Made by a program: the position numbers and the translations under genes. Below, in pieces: positions 38,163 through 48,260 of a stretch of 64,000 nucleotides of DNA; within the stretch, counting starts at the first letter, position 1; each line of letters begins with the position of its first letter. This DNA is from Vreelandella zhanjiangensis DSM 21076 (lineage in GTDB: Bacteria > Pseudomonadota > Gammaproteobacteria > Pseudomonadales > Halomonadaceae). The stretch spans positions 744,001-808,000 of the forward strand of contig NZ_KB898646.1 in NCBI RefSeq assembly GCF_000377665.1, in the 5' to 3' direction. Below the pieces are notes generated by a model. The model made no database searches and was not told where the DNA came from. It worked only from the letters and a program-made list of their open reading frames with translations.

Positions 38163-38370
38163 GTGTTTGGCTCCCATAGTCAATCAGCAATGGATGGTTA
38201 CTTTTTCCATCCAGCCTGGGTGTTGACGTCAAGTGGTGAGTGGTATCCACTCAATCGTTCAGTATTATGGGCATTCTAACCACTCCTGGGTCAGAACGCA
38301 TGAAAAGGACCATTGTATGAATTTAATGGCGATACTTTCTCGCTTTTCCGTCGCGCAAGGAGTCTGGTAA

Positions 38371-39663
38371 ATGCGAGTATTACTTTATGGCAGCGAGTTG
38401 AGTGCTGTGACTGCTGCTGCTGCGTTAGCCTGGGTAGGCCATCAGGTTCAGTGGCTACCCCACGAAAGCGCCCCCTGGGCGGTGCTTTCTCAAGTTGACT
38501 GGCTTCGTCGTGAACCTGAATTAATGCCCCATATTGAGCAAGGCCTGGCCGATGGTACGCTGGAACTTATTGATAATATAGCGCAAGCGTCTCCCGCCGA
38601 TGTTATCTGGCTTGCGCTTTCCCCAAGTCAACGTAATGCAGCCAGTACGCTACTCCAGCAGCCAGAGCTCAACGTTCAGCAAGGCGTCGTTTTAGTCAAT
38701 AACTCCACGTTCCCGGTAGGCGAAACGGAGCGCTTGGATGATTTGATGCAGGACCAGCATAGCAGTGTTGCCTTACCTGACACGTTGGAAGAAGGTCGCG
38801 CCTGGGCTTCTTTCACCCGTCCTACGCGTTGGCTGCTTGGCTGTGACGATGCGCAGGGCGAACATGTGATACGCGAACTCTTGCGCGCTTTTAACCGGCG
38901 CCAGGAAGTTTTCCAACCCATGCCGCGCCGGGCAGCCGAACTTACTAAGCTGGCCATTAATGGCATGCTGGCCACGCGTATCAGCTATATGAATGAAATC
39001 GCCGGTTTGGCAGACACGCTAGGCGTTGATGTCGAACATGTACGTCAGGGCATGGGCGCCGATACGCGCATCGGTTTTGAATATTTATATCCTGGCTGTG
39101 GCTTTGGTGGCCCCAATTTCTCCCGCGACTTAATGCGCTTGGCAGACGTCCAATCCAAAAGCGGACGTTATTCTGCTCTGCTTGAACAAGTCATGGATAT
39201 CAACGAGCAGAAAAAAGAGACCCTTTTTCGCAAGCTTTGGAGCCACTTTGAAGGCCAGCTTGAGGGTAAAACGGTGGCTATTTGGGGGGCGGCATTTAAA
39301 CCCGGAACGGCACGTATTGATCACGCCCCCGTATTGACACTTTTAGAAGCACTCTGGGCACAGGGCGTTAAGGTAAAGCTACATGACCCGGCGGCGACTG
39401 CGGCTCTGCATCAGGAAGTCGGCTATCGAGAAGATCTGCAAACGTTCGATCAGGATCCTTATGAAGCCTGCGAGGGCGCCGATGTGTTGATGCTGGTGAC
39501 CGAGTGGAAACCTTACTGGAATCCGGACTGGCATCGGTTGGCCGCGTCGCTCAGTGCTAAGTTAGTGTTAGACGGGCGAAATATTTACGACCCTACATTT
39601 GTTGCCAGCTGCGGGTTAAAGTACCGTGGTATTGGTCGTCGCGCCGACCCTACGTCTTTTTGA
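38371..39663 (+). CDS. UDP-sugar dehydrogenase homologue lacking the catalytic cysteine
   Basis: The 430-residue protein has the three-domain layout of UDP-glucose/GDP-mannose dehydrogenases, with ELTKLAING (K193, N197), GMGADTRIG, and an FKPGTARIDHAP segment. The active-site motif, usually GFGGSCFPKD, reads GFGGPNFSRD, so Asn249 replaces the catalytic cysteine. The only cysteine nearby is C243, six residues before. The N-terminal NAD loop is also changed: YGSELSAVTAAAAL instead of GxGxxG. It is unlikely to oxidise a UDP-sugar to the acid in the normal way. AAGGAG precedes the ATG. The coiled-coil gene follows by nine bases. Confidence 0.82.
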   Translation: MRVLLYGSELSAVTAAAALAWVGHQVQWLPHESAPWAVLSQVDWLRREPELMPHIEQGLADGTLELIDNIAQASPADVIWLALSPSQRNAASTLLQQPELNVQQGVVLVNNSTFPVGETERLDDLMQDQHSSVALPDTLEEGRAWASFTRPTRWLLGCDDAQGEHVIRELLRAFNRRQEVFQPMPRRAAELTKLAINGMLATRISYMNEIAGLADTLGVDVEHVRQGMGADTRIGFEYLYPGCGFGGPNFSRDLMRLADVQSKSGRYSALLEQVMDINEQKKETLFRKLWSHFEGQLEGKTVAIWGAAFKPGTARIDHAPVLTLLEALWAQGVKVKLHDPAATAALHQEVGYREDLQTFDQDPYEACEGADVLMLVTEWKPYWNPDWHRLAASLSAKLVLDGRNIYDPTFVASCGLKYRGIGRRADPTSF

Positions 39664-39672
39664 GGAAACGCC

Positions 39673-40503
39673 ATGCCCAATTCGACGCCTTCTCAGCGAA
39701 TTGTTCCCGATGTTGACCAGAGCTTGACGGTCCAGCATTTGCGCCACCGTAAAGGGCCAGCCGTGTGGCCATTATGGCTTGGGATATTCCTGCTGTTTGC
39801 TTTACTCGCTGCTGCCTCGGTGGGGCTGTGGTTGGAACGTGAGCGTCTTCTATCCGAGCTTCATCGGGTAAGTGGTGAGGTGTCTAATGTTCATGCTCGA
39901 CTTGAGTCGGGTGACACTGATGTACAAGATACGATAACCTTTGTACAAGCTCAAATGACAACGCTTTTTCAAGAGCAGGAGCAGCTCTCCATTGCCTTGA
40001 TAAATACCCGTGAAGAACTCTACGGCGTGCTTACTGATAATGAAGATAGGCCTTCAAGTGAAACGATGGCAACGTTTTCACAGCAACTTAGTCAATATCA
40101 GGAGCAAGCTGCCTTACGCGACAGTCAACTAGCGGCGCTGAGTAGCTCGCTGGATGCGCTTGAACAGGCAGGCACGACGGGGCGGCAGAACCTTGTTGAA
40201 GAAGTCAATTATCTGGAGCAGACCACGACGCAGCAGCTAACCTCAATAGAAGAGCAGTCCAACCAATTGAGCCAAACGTTAGACGAGCGGCTGGATGCCC
40301 AGAATGAGGCCATAAATGAACGCTTTAATATGCTAGAAACTGAGCTAAATACGCTACAGTTAGAGTCAGCCTCGGCTAATAATGAAGAAATGGCAGCGTT
40401 TGAACAGCAATGGAGCCAACGGCTAGCAGCTCTTGAAAGCGATATACGTCAGATTCGCCAAGCTCAATTAGCATTTAGTGCACAAATAGAAATGCTTCGG
40501 TAA
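39673..40503 (+). CDS. Inner-membrane coiled-coil protein of unknown function
   Basis: I do not recognise a family. The 276-residue protein has a 33-residue cytoplasmic start, one membrane helix (about 34-55), then a periplasmic part made almost wholly of heptad-like Gln-, Glu- and Leu-rich segments (about 60-275), predicted coiled coil. It resembles size and layout of chain-length or envelope scaffold proteins, but there is no motif to prove it. AGGAAACGCC precedes the ATG. It lies nine bases after the Ugd-like gene and 52 bp before tamA, so may form one transcript with them. Confidence 0.75.
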   Translation: MPNSTPSQRIVPDVDQSLTVQHLRHRKGPAVWPLWLGIFLLFALLAAASVGLWLERERLLSELHRVSGEVSNVHARLESGDTDVQDTITFVQAQMTTLFQEQEQLSIALINTREELYGVLTDNEDRPSSETMATFSQQLSQYQEQAALRDSQLAALSSSLDALEQAGTTGRQNLVEEVNYLEQTTTQQLTSIEEQSNQLSQTLDERLDAQNEAINERFNMLETELNTLQLESASANNEEMAAFEQQWSQRLAALESDIRQIRQAQLAFSAQIEMLR

Positions 40504-40555
40504 TAGGTTACGTTACAAAACAGCTCTGAGTCGCTGATTTATAGGGATTTTATGT

Positions 40556-42406
40556 ATGGGAAGACAACGGCGATGGCGTTCTGCCACTCAGGTGGCCTGT
40601 TTTATCGCATTACCCCTATGCGCGGCGAGTATGATGCCCGCATGGGCGCTCACTGCTGAGATCAGTGGCGTCGACGGCGACGTTGAGGCGAATGTCAGTG
40701 CATATCTTGAAAATATTGATGCCGAACAATATACCGATGTGCGTCTGGAAGCCGAGATACGTAGCCGTACTCAGGAAGCCATGCGTGTCTTTAGTTACTA
40801 TGAGCCGGATATCAGCATTGAACTTACGCCGCCTATCAGGCTAACGATTGAGCCTGGCCCGCGTGTTGAGATCGAAGTGCTATCGATCAATATCGAAGGC
40901 GATGCTAAAGATGATCCGCCTTTTCAAGAAGCCTTGGATAATTTCCCCTTGAGTGAAGGGGAGCCGCTACGTCACGCCCCGTGGGATCGTTTACGTAATC
41001 AGTTTGCGGGGCTTGCCATCGAGCGTGGTTATTTTGACTGGGGCTTTACAGATCGACGTATGGAAGTGCGCCCTTATCTGCAAAGTGCCCGACTTTATAT
41101 GGATTTCGATAGCGGGACCCGTTACCGGTTTGGCAGGGTAAATATTACCGGTAGCCATATCGATCCAGACCGTTTGCAGCAGATGCAAACCTTTGAAGAA
41201 AATGATCCCTACCTGGCAGAATCATTGGCCACTTATAATCAGCGCCTTGGGGAAACAGGCTGGTTTAAGTCAGTCACCGTACGCCCACGTTTGGAAACGG
41301 CCCAAGAACTTACTATTACCCCTCCAGGGGGCGGTGATCCATGGTTTAGCGAGGCCACTGCCTCTCAACCTCAGCGGCCATTGATCAGCAGCGCAGCTTT
41401 ATTAAGCGTACTGAACATCAATAAGCGTGACAATACTACGCTACCCATTGATGTAAGCGTTGAGCCTGCCGATCGTCATCAGTTTGAAGTGGGTATTGGC
41501 TATGCAACTGATGTAGGTCCTCGCCTACGCTTTAGCTGGCATCAGCCGTGGATTAATAGCTTAGGCCACAGTCTTGATCACGATCTTTATCTCTCCGCGC
41601 CCGAGCAGCGCTTCACCGGGGTATATAACATCCCGCTTGAAGACCCACTGCGTGATAGTTACCGGTTGCAGTACGGGGTTCGTAATATCGACGATAGCGA
41701 CACCCAATCGTTGGAAGGCTCGGTAGAAATTGCTCGCCGCTGGCAGTTTGAAAACGACTGGGTGCAAACGCTGTATTTCCGGACTACCTATGAAGACTTT
41801 ACCCAAGGCGGAGAGGCTGACGAGGTGTGGCTCTTCTATCCGGGTATTCAGTGGTCGCGCACGCGAACTCGTCCGCAGCGTTTTCCGCTCTGGGGTGACC
41901 GTCAGCAGCTCTCCGTTGAATATTCAGACAGAATCTGGGGCTCGGACGCCAAGTTTACGCGTTTAACCGGTGATACTGAGTGGATACGCACCATCAATAA
42001 CGACAACCGTTTCTCTGCCCGTTTAAGCATTGGTGCGATTGAAACCGACGATTTCTCCAAACTGCCACCTTCACTGCGTTTCTTTGCAGGCGGTGATCGC
42101 AGCGTGCGCGGGTACTCCTATGAAAGCCTGTCTCCACGCAATGCCGAAGGCCGGCTACGCGGCGGCCAGCAGATGATTACCTCCAGTCTTGAGTACCAGC
42201 GGCGTGTTAGAGAAAACTGGTGGGGAGCCACATTCATCGATACTGGTGATGCCTTCGATAACTGGGGGCCTAATGATTTAAAAACCGGAGCCGGGGTAGG
42301 CGTCCGCTGGATATCGCCCGTGGGGCCTATTCGCCTGGACGTAGCGCATCCCTTCGATCATGAAGATGCATTTCGTCTGCATTTCTCCATTGGCCCGGAA
42401 TTCTAG
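40556..42406 (+). CDS. tamA: TamA, outer-membrane translocation and assembly protein
   Basis: TamA (616 aa) is an Omp85 protein with a signal peptide (cleavage near AWA, about residue 31), three POTRA domains (about 33-285) and a 16-strand barrel containing GGDRSVRGYSYESLSPR, the lid-lock VRGY motif of the family, and ending in an aromatic residue (GPEF). With TamB it helps insert certain outer-membrane proteins and moves phospholipids to the outer membrane. The tamB start lies nine bases after its stop. Confidence 0.93.
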   Translation: MGRQRRWRSATQVACFIALPLCAASMMPAWALTAEISGVDGDVEANVSAYLENIDAEQYTDVRLEAEIRSRTQEAMRVFSYYEPDISIELTPPIRLTIEPGPRVEIEVLSINIEGDAKDDPPFQEALDNFPLSEGEPLRHAPWDRLRNQFAGLAIERGYFDWGFTDRRMEVRPYLQSARLYMDFDSGTRYRFGRVNITGSHIDPDRLQQMQTFEENDPYLAESLATYNQRLGETGWFKSVTVRPRLETAQELTITPPGGGDPWFSEATASQPQRPLISSAALLSVLNINKRDNTTLPIDVSVEPADRHQFEVGIGYATDVGPRLRFSWHQPWINSLGHSLDHDLYLSAPEQRFTGVYNIPLEDPLRDSYRLQYGVRNIDDSDTQSLEGSVEIARRWQFENDWVQTLYFRTTYEDFTQGGEADEVWLFYPGIQWSRTRTRPQRFPLWGDRQQLSVEYSDRIWGSDAKFTRLTGDTEWIRTINNDNRFSARLSIGAIETDDFSKLPPSLRFFAGGDRSVRGYSYESLSPRNAEGRLRGGQQMITSSLEYQRRVRENWWGATFIDTGDAFDNWGPNDLKTGAGVGVRWISPVGPIRLDVAHPFDHEDAFRLHFSIGPEF

Positions 42407-42415
42407 GAGCACGCT

Positions 42416-45400
42416 TTGTCCCAGGTTAAGTCTTCCGCGACCACGACGCGCCAGCCATATTCATCGCAACAACGCACAAGGCTGCTGGTGTGGAGTTTGA
42501 TACGTCTGATTATTTTGCTGCCCTTATGGCTATTAGGTTTAGTTGCGCTTTTACTGGGCGTGGCTTTGTCACCCTGGGGCACGGGATTTTTATTTTCCCA
42601 AGGCGAGCAGCGTGGCTATTTTACGTTCGAACATCAGGAGGGCGGACTGCTCGATGAGTTTGAGCTTCAGGGCTTTCGTCTTGACCTTGGCAATATCCAT
42701 GTCGCAATAGATGATCTGGAATTGGCCTGGTCAGATGGTTGTGTCTTTTCCAGGCGTCTTTGTCTGGATACGCTACATGTCAATGGAGCGGATATTCGAC
42801 TTGGAGCAAGCGCCGCGGAAGAAGAGCCACCCAAGGATGGCGACCCTTTCAGGCTGCATTTGCCATTTCCGGTTGAGCTTCGCTCTGTCCTATTGAATGA
42901 CGTTAGGGTTCAACTGGCTGATGGCACGCGCATCAACTGGGCAACCTTTGAAACGTCGGCAACGGCTGAAAATAGCCAGGTGGCATTTGCACCCAGTCGT
43001 CTCGAACAGCTGACGGTTTATCTGCCCCCATCACCAGGCGTTCAACTGACTCACGAAGTACAGACCCCACTGCTGGCAGAAGGCATCGATGGTGCCATTC
43101 TGCTGACACAGCCTCGCGATGAAACAACGCCGTCAGTATCGCTTGAGGAGCAATTAGCGTCCCGTGAGCGTATCGAACTGCCTGAAATCGCGCTTCCAGT
43201 CGATATTGAAGTGAGCGACCTGACGGCTACTGACATCAATCTGATGGGCGCCTTTGAATATCGTATTGAACGTTTGCAGATAGAGCTGAATACTCAGGAA
43301 AGCCAAGTAGAAATTTCCTCTTTTGAGGTAACCACCGCCGATGTGCAGGCAAACCTTGTTGCAAACGCAGACTTGAGCGGAAGCTACCCACTCGAAGCCC
43401 GCTTGGAAGCCGTATTGCTTTTGCCTGAACTGTTTCCTGAGTTAAACGGTGAGGAACTTGTGCTTGAGCTTTCCGGCTCGCTGGATAATCTGCAGGCCGA
43501 GCTGATGGCAGCAGGCATAGTGGCCGCGTCTCTCAATCTTCAGGCAGACGTATTGGCGCCCGATTTGCCTTTCCAAGTACGCTTGCAAAGCGAGCGGCTG
43601 CAGTGGCCGCTGGTGGATGAACAAACAGAGGAGGGTGCAAACCCCGCGCAACCCTATGTGGTTGAGGCGGTAGACTTAACGGTTGAAGGCAGCCTGGAGG
43701 CTTACAGTGCCGATGTTAGCCTTCAAGCACAGGGGCCTGAATTACCACCGACTCAATTAACGCTCAATGGTGATGGCGACTTTAGTCATTTCCGCTGGAC
43801 TCCTTTAGTCCTTCAAGTAGGTGAAAATACGCTTCGAAGTGAAGGGCATATCGATTGGTCAACCCCAGACCTTCCCTTCCAGGCACGCGTGCAAAGCGAA
43901 CGGCTGCAATGGCCTCTCATAGACGAAGCTCAAGAGGCAGGTGGCAGCTCTGTGCCCTATGTCGCTGAAGCCCTCGACCTAACGGTAGAGGGCAGCCTGG
44001 ATGCCTACCGCGCCGAAGTAACGCTACAGGCTCAAGGGCCGGGATTGCCGCCCACTCAGGTAGCGCTCAATGGCGATGGCGATATTAGTCATTTCCGCTG
44101 GGATCCTCTCGCGCTTCAAGTAGAACAAAGCAGCTTGCGCAGCGAAGGGCGTATTGATTGGTCAGATCCGCTGACGATTGATACGCGCATTCGCTTAGAC
44201 CAGTTCAACCCGGCGCACTTTGTTGATCAAATGAATGGCAGCCTAACGGGGGACATCGATGTAAGCGTCCGCCAGCTAGGCGAGCTTTGGTCGGTGAGCA
44301 TCGCTAATATCGACATCAATGGCCAGCTGCGTGATTACCCCTTAACGCTTCAGGCAGCCTTGGATGCCAACAGCAATATGGAGGTCGATATCCATGAGCT
44401 GTTATTCACTCAGGGCAATAACCGGTTACAGGCTTCAGGCCAGATAAGCCAGCAAGCCATGTCGTTAAACGCTGATATTGCGCTTCGTGAGCTGCGTACT
44501 CTTTCTCCCGAACTGGCAGGAACACTTACCGGTAGTGTAAAAGCCACGGGTAGCTTTGAGCAGCCCGAGATTCTTGCCGACCTATCAGGACGCGATCTGC
44601 GCTTTGCGGATAACCGGGTAGAGCGATTGGAGCTTGATGCCACGGTACAGGGTCTTGACGATCCACGGCTCAACGTTCAACTGGGTTTGCAGCAAATATT
44701 CGCTGGCGGCCAGCGCCTTTCAACAGCGGATCTGAATCTAACGGGGCGTCTTTCTCAGCACCGCCTTGAATTGCGCGTGCAGGGCGAACCCAATAGTTCA
44801 CTGCAACGCGCGCTACTAGCTCTGGACGGTCGTTTCGATCAACAGCGTCAGCAGTATCAAGGCCGGCTGACGCCCTTGGAAATCGACTCCGAAGCAGGCA
44901 ATATTCGTCTGGAAGCGCCGCTCGATCTGAGTTACAACCTGGCTAACGGGCAGGCACGCTTGTCGCCTTTCTGTCTACGCCGCGAAGAGGGTGGTCTGGT
45001 CTGCTCTCAGGAACCGATCAATGCTTCCCCCGACCAGGGGCGTGCGGTATTAACCGTACGCGAAGTGCCTATGGAGATGCTCGAACCTTTCTTGCCTGAC
45101 GAGTGGTCGTTCGAGGGCGATACAACAGCGGACATGGTCGTTGATTGGCGCCAAGGCGGCGCACGCTGGCAAGCCGATGTTCAGGTGCTTAGTGAGCTTG
45201 CGATTACCGCGATCAACGATTACGGGCAGCCTGTTCAACTGCCGGTTATTAACCTGGATGCAAACCTTCAGGCGAACCAGGCACAGGCGGATACCAACAT
45301 AGTGCTATCGTTCTCTGAAGCGGGCGATTTAAGGCTTAATCTGTCGCTCAACGACCCGCTTGGACGAGGCACGTTAGATGGCGAGCTGCTAGCCAACAAT

Positions 45401-46732
45401 CTCTCTCTTGCCCCTTATCGTCCTATGGTCGTGAGCATGGATAGTCTTGAGGGTGAACTGAACGGCCGAGTGCAGATTGGCGGCACCACCAGCCAACCAG
45501 ATTTGCAGGGCACGCTGGCACTACGTGGTTTGCGCGTTCACGGCCCCGATATTCCAGTTGATGTCCGCGATGGCGAGTTAGCCCTCTCGTTTGATGGTGA
45601 GCAAGGGACTATTAATGGCTTCGTGGCGGCCGAGCGTGGCCGACTGAACATTACTGGGGACGCCTATTGGCCCGGCGCGGATGACTGGCGGATAGGGATA
45701 GACTTGAACGCCACGCAAGAGCCGTTACTGTTGGTACTGCCCCAGTTTGGCCGATTAGAGGCCGCACCGGATATTCGAGTACGCATTACGCCAGAACTAC
45801 TCCAGGTCCGGGGTAATGTTGACTTGCCCTGGGCGCGGCTCGAGATTGGCTCAAGGTCCTCCTCTGCGATTGAACCCAGCTCGGATGAAATTATTATTAC
45901 CGAGCGCGAGGATCGTGAAGCTGAAGAAGAAGCCCGGCGCGTGGCTGAAAATGGCGGACCAAGCGCCGCCGATGAGTTAGCTCAAACGGGCATGGAGCTA
46001 GATGTTCTCATTACCCTGACGCTGGGCAGCGATATGTTAATTTCTGCCTATGGGCTTGAATCAGGATTAGGCGGCACGCTGGAAATTCGTCAAGACAGCG
46101 GTGGACTTCAACTGTTTGGCGAAGTGAATCTTGTCGATGGCCGTTTCCAGGCTTTTGGCCAGGATCTGTTGATCCGCCGCGGTCAGCTACTGTTTAGCGG
46201 CCCGCCATCGCTGCCCACGCTTGACTTTGAAGCTATCCGTAACCCGGATGTGACCGAAGACGACGTGATTGCCGGACTACGCGTAACGGGTAGCGCTGAA
46301 GAGCCCAACGTGACGATTTTCTCGGAGCCCTCGATGCCTGAAAACCAGGCCTTGTCGTATCTATTAAGAGGGCGGGCATCAGATTCCAGTGGCGGTATGG
46401 ACAGTGCCCTGACCACAGCCTTGATTGGCATGTCGCTAGGCCGCACGGGGGGAGCTGTCGGCTCCATTGGAGAGGCATTTGGTATTGAAGATCTGGCGCT
46501 GGATACGACCGGTGTAGGGGATGACAGTCAGGTAGCCTTGAGTGGTCAACTATCCGATGATCTGCGTATTAGCTATGGAGTGGGAATTTTCTCGCCGATT
46601 GCCGAACTAACGTTACGTTATACGCTATGGCGTAATCTATATGTACAGGCTGTGTCAGGTGCTAATCAGGCGGTGGATTTGATTTACACCTTCTCCCGTC
46701 GAGGTAACCCTGTAACTTATAAGCAGCAATAG
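42416..46732 (+). CDS. tamB: TamB, translocation and assembly module subunit
   Basis: TamB (1438 aa) is an AsmA-like envelope-spanning protein with one N-terminal membrane helix (about 23-50), a long beta-rich groove and a C-terminal DUF490 domain ending in [27 protein letters not shown]. It bridges the inner membrane to TamA and is implicated in phospholipid transport. The start is a TTG at 42416, six bases after AGGAG; no ATG follows in frame before the membrane helix. A 102-residue segment is duplicated in tandem (DNA 43562-44170). Confidence 0.93.
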   Translation: MSQVKSSATTTRQPYSSQQRTRLLVWSLIRLIILLPLWLLGLVALLLGVALSPWGTGFLFSQGEQRGYFTFEHQEGGLLDEFELQGFRLDLGNIHVAIDDLELAWSDGCVFSRRLCLDTLHVNGADIRLGASAAEEEPPKDGDPFRLHLPFPVELRSVLLNDVRVQLADGTRINWATFETSATAENSQVAFAPSRLEQLTVYLPPSPGVQLTHEVQTPLLAEGIDGAILLTQPRDETTPSVSLEEQLASRERIELPEIALPVDIEVSDLTATDINLMGAFEYRIERLQIELNTQESQVEISSFEVTTADVQANLVANADLSGSYPLEARLEAVLLLPELFPELNGEELVLELSGSLDNLQAELMAAGIVAASLNLQADVLAPDLPFQVRLQSERLQWPLVDEQTEEGANPAQPYVVEAVDLTVEGSLEAYSADVSLQAQGPELPPTQLTLNGDGDFSHFRWTPLVLQVGENTLRSEGHIDWSTPDLPFQARVQSERLQWPLIDEAQEAGGSSVPYVAEALDLTVEGSLDAYRAEVTLQAQGPGLPPTQVALNGDGDISHFRWDPLALQVEQSSLRSEGRIDWSDPLTIDTRIRLDQFNPAHFVDQMNGSLTGDIDVSVRQLGELWSVSIANIDINGQLRDYPLTLQAALDANSNMEVDIHELLFTQGNNRLQASGQISQQAMSLNADIALRELRTLSPELAGTLTGSVKATGSFEQPEILADLSGRDLRFADNRVERLELDATVQGLDDPRLNVQLGLQQIFAGGQRLSTADLNLTGRLSQHRLELRVQGEPNSSLQRALLALDGRFDQQRQQYQGRLTPLEIDSEAGNIRLEAPLDLSYNLANGQARLSPFCLRREEGGLVCSQEPINASPDQGRAVLTVREVPMEMLEPFLPDEWSFEGDTTADMVVDWRQGGARWQADVQVLSELAITAINDYGQPVQLPVINLDANLQANQAQADTNIVLSFSEAGDLRLNLSLNDPLGRGTLDGELLANNLSLAPYRPMVVSMDSLEGELNGRVQIGGTTSQPDLQGTLALRGLRVHGPDIPVDVRDGELALSFDGEQGTINGFVAAERGRLNITGDAYWPGADDWRIGIDLNATQEPLLLVLPQFGRLEAAPDIRVRITPELLQVRGNVDLPWARLEIGSRSSSAIEPSSDEIIITEREDREAEEEARRVAENGGPSAADELAQTGMELDVLITLTLGSDMLISAYGLESGLGGTLEIRQDSGGLQLFGEVNLVDGRFQAFGQDLLIRRGQLLFSGPPSLPTLDFEAIRNPDVTEDDVIAGLRVTGSAEEPNVTIFSEPSMPENQALSYLLRGRASDSSGGMDSALTTALIGMSLGRTGGAVGSIGEAFGIEDLALDTTGVGDDSQVALSGQLSDDLRISYGVGIFSPIAELTLRYTLWRNLYVQAVSGANQAVDLIYTFSRRGNPVTYKQQ
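43562..44170 (+). repeat. Tandem 306/303-bp duplication inside tamB
   Basis: Two consecutive segments (43562-43867 and 43868-44170) encode about 102 and 101 residues of high likeness, each beginning [15 protein letters not shown] and ending SEG.IDWS.P. They share VDLTVEGSL or [20 protein letters not shown] and GDGD.SHFRW. The copy adds a repeat of groove-forming strands to TamB. Confidence 0.88.
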
Positions 46733-46742
46733 AGAGACTGAC

Positions 46743-47366
46743 ATGACGCAATTAAATGATGATAAAGGCGCACAAACAGAGCGCACAACGCCCGTCGAAA
46801 CCAGTGAACGCCATACTATCAATGGTCACTCACTACATGCGCCTTATCCTGAAAACCACCAAGAAATCGTGCTGGGGATGGGGTGTTTCTGGGGTGTCGA
46901 GCGTCTTTTCTGGCAGCAGCCCGGTGTTTACGTTACGGCTGCGGGCTATGCAGGCGGTACTACACAGCATCCCACTTACCAGGAAGTTTGTTCTGGGCGA
47001 ACAGGGCATGCTGAAGTTGTCCGAGTGATCTATGACCCAAGCAAAGTGACCATTGAAACCTTGCTTCAGGTGTTTTGGGAACAGCACGATCCCACTCAGG
47101 GAAATCGTCAGGGCAATGATATTGGCTCGCAGTATCGCTCGGTGATTTATACAACCACCGATGAGCAACTAAACGCAGCGAGGCAGAGCGCAGAAGCTTA
47201 TCAAAATGCTTTGAGTAAAGTAGGCCGGGGAGCAATCACCACGGAAATCGAACCGCTGGATACGTTCTATTTTGCAGAAACGTACCATCAGCAATATCTC
47301 GATAAGAATCCGAACGGCTATTGTGGCTTGAAGGGCACGGGGGTGACTTGCCCTATTGGTGGGTAA
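46743..47366 (+). CDS. msrA: Peptide methionine sulfoxide reductase MsrA
   Basis: MsrA (207 aa) reduces methionine-S-sulfoxide in proteins. It has [13 protein letters not shown] with catalytic C48, the GYAGG loop, [11 protein letters not shown], and the resolving cysteines in [13 protein letters not shown] at the end. It starts ten bases after tamB and may share its transcript. It works alongside the periplasmic MsrPQ pair at 60538-62189. Confidence 0.95.
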   Translation: MTQLNDDKGAQTERTTPVETSERHTINGHSLHAPYPENHQEIVLGMGCFWGVERLFWQQPGVYVTAAGYAGGTTQHPTYQEVCSGRTGHAEVVRVIYDPSKVTIETLLQVFWEQHDPTQGNRQGNDIGSQYRSVIYTTTDEQLNAARQSAEAYQNALSKVGRGAITTEIEPLDTFYFAETYHQQYLDKNPNGYCGLKGTGVTCPIGG

Positions 47367-47388
47367 CCGCTCAAATACAGTCAAATAA

Positions 47389-47468
47389 AGGCGACTATGC
47401 TGCTGAGCCATAGTACTAATTAAACACAGTACTGCTTAGCTATAAGTGCTGCTTAGTCATAGTCGCCT
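47389..47468. repeat. 80-bp imperfect inverted repeat between msrA and can
   Basis: The ends, AGGCGACTATG (47389-47399) and CATAGTCGCCT (47458-47468), are perfect 11-base inverted repeats. Inside lie two AGTACT palindromes ten bases apart and two copies of TGCTTAG. It sits between converging genes. It could fold into a long hairpin acting as a terminator for both, or be a decayed small mobile element. Confidence 0.7.
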
Positions 47469-47473
47469 GATGC

Positions 47474-48121
47474 TTAATCGCCTGACTGTATGCGATCGAT
47501 ACGGTAAAGCGTTTCTACCTGATCTAAACCAGTTACCGTACATTTAAGGTCTTTTACGCGGCCATCGCTTAAACCATAGACCCAGCCGTGCACGGAAATG
47601 GACTGGCCACGCTGCCAGGCCCGCTGCAAAATTTTAGTACGGCATAAGCTGTTAACCTGTGCTTTAACGTTGAGCTCGCACATACGGTCAATTTGCTCAT
47701 CCAGGGGAAGGTGCCCAAGAGTGTTTCGATGTTGGTTATATTGCTCACGCACCGAATGTAGCCAGTAATCAACCACGCCGCACTCACCACCCGTCACTGC
47801 CGCTCTGATTCCGCCACAGCCGTAGTGACCAACAATCATGATATGGCTGACTTTAAGTACATCTACGGCATACTGAACGACAGAAAGCGCGTTCATATCA
47901 GTATGATGCAAAAGATTGGCAACATTGCGGTGAACAAAAACTTCACCTGGGGGCAAGGCAATAATCTGATTGGCGGGTACCCGGCTATCAGAGCAGCCTA
48001 TCCATAAATAATCAGGATTTTGCTGATCTGAAAGGCGCTTAAAATACTCGGGATCCTCTTCGCACATGCGTTCAGCCCAGGCACGATTATTGTCGAGAAG
48101 CGTCGCAATAGGATCAGACAT
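47474..48121 (-). CDS. can: Beta-class carbonic anhydrase
   Basis: The 215-residue enzyme hydrates carbon dioxide to bicarbonate. Zinc ligands C43, H99 and C102 and the D45-R47 pair lie in WIGCSDSRVP and VGHYGCGG. It resembles E. coli Can. It supplies bicarbonate for carboxylations. It is convergent with msrA across the inverted repeat and divergent from gor. Confidence 0.95.
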   Translation of the reverse strand: MSDPIATLLDNNRAWAERMCEEDPEYFKRLSDQQNPDYLWIGCSDSRVPANQIIALPPGEVFVHRNVANLLHHTDMNALSVVQYAVDVLKVSHIMIVGHYGCGGIRAAVTGGECGVVDYWLHSVREQYNQHRNTLGHLPLDEQIDRMCELNVKAQVNSLCRTKILQRAWQRGQSISVHGWVYGLSDGRVKDLKCTVTGLDQVETLYRIDRIQSGD

Positions 48122-48260
48122 TGAATCTCCGTTTCGTTACATCGTCAGGTTAAGGCGAAATGCAATAAGTAGACAAGGTTTTAACCTTCTCTACAACTAA
48201 GGTCAATAAGCAGGCGCGGCCAAGCGCTTAGCGCGCATGAAAAATTTATAGGAGTAGATA

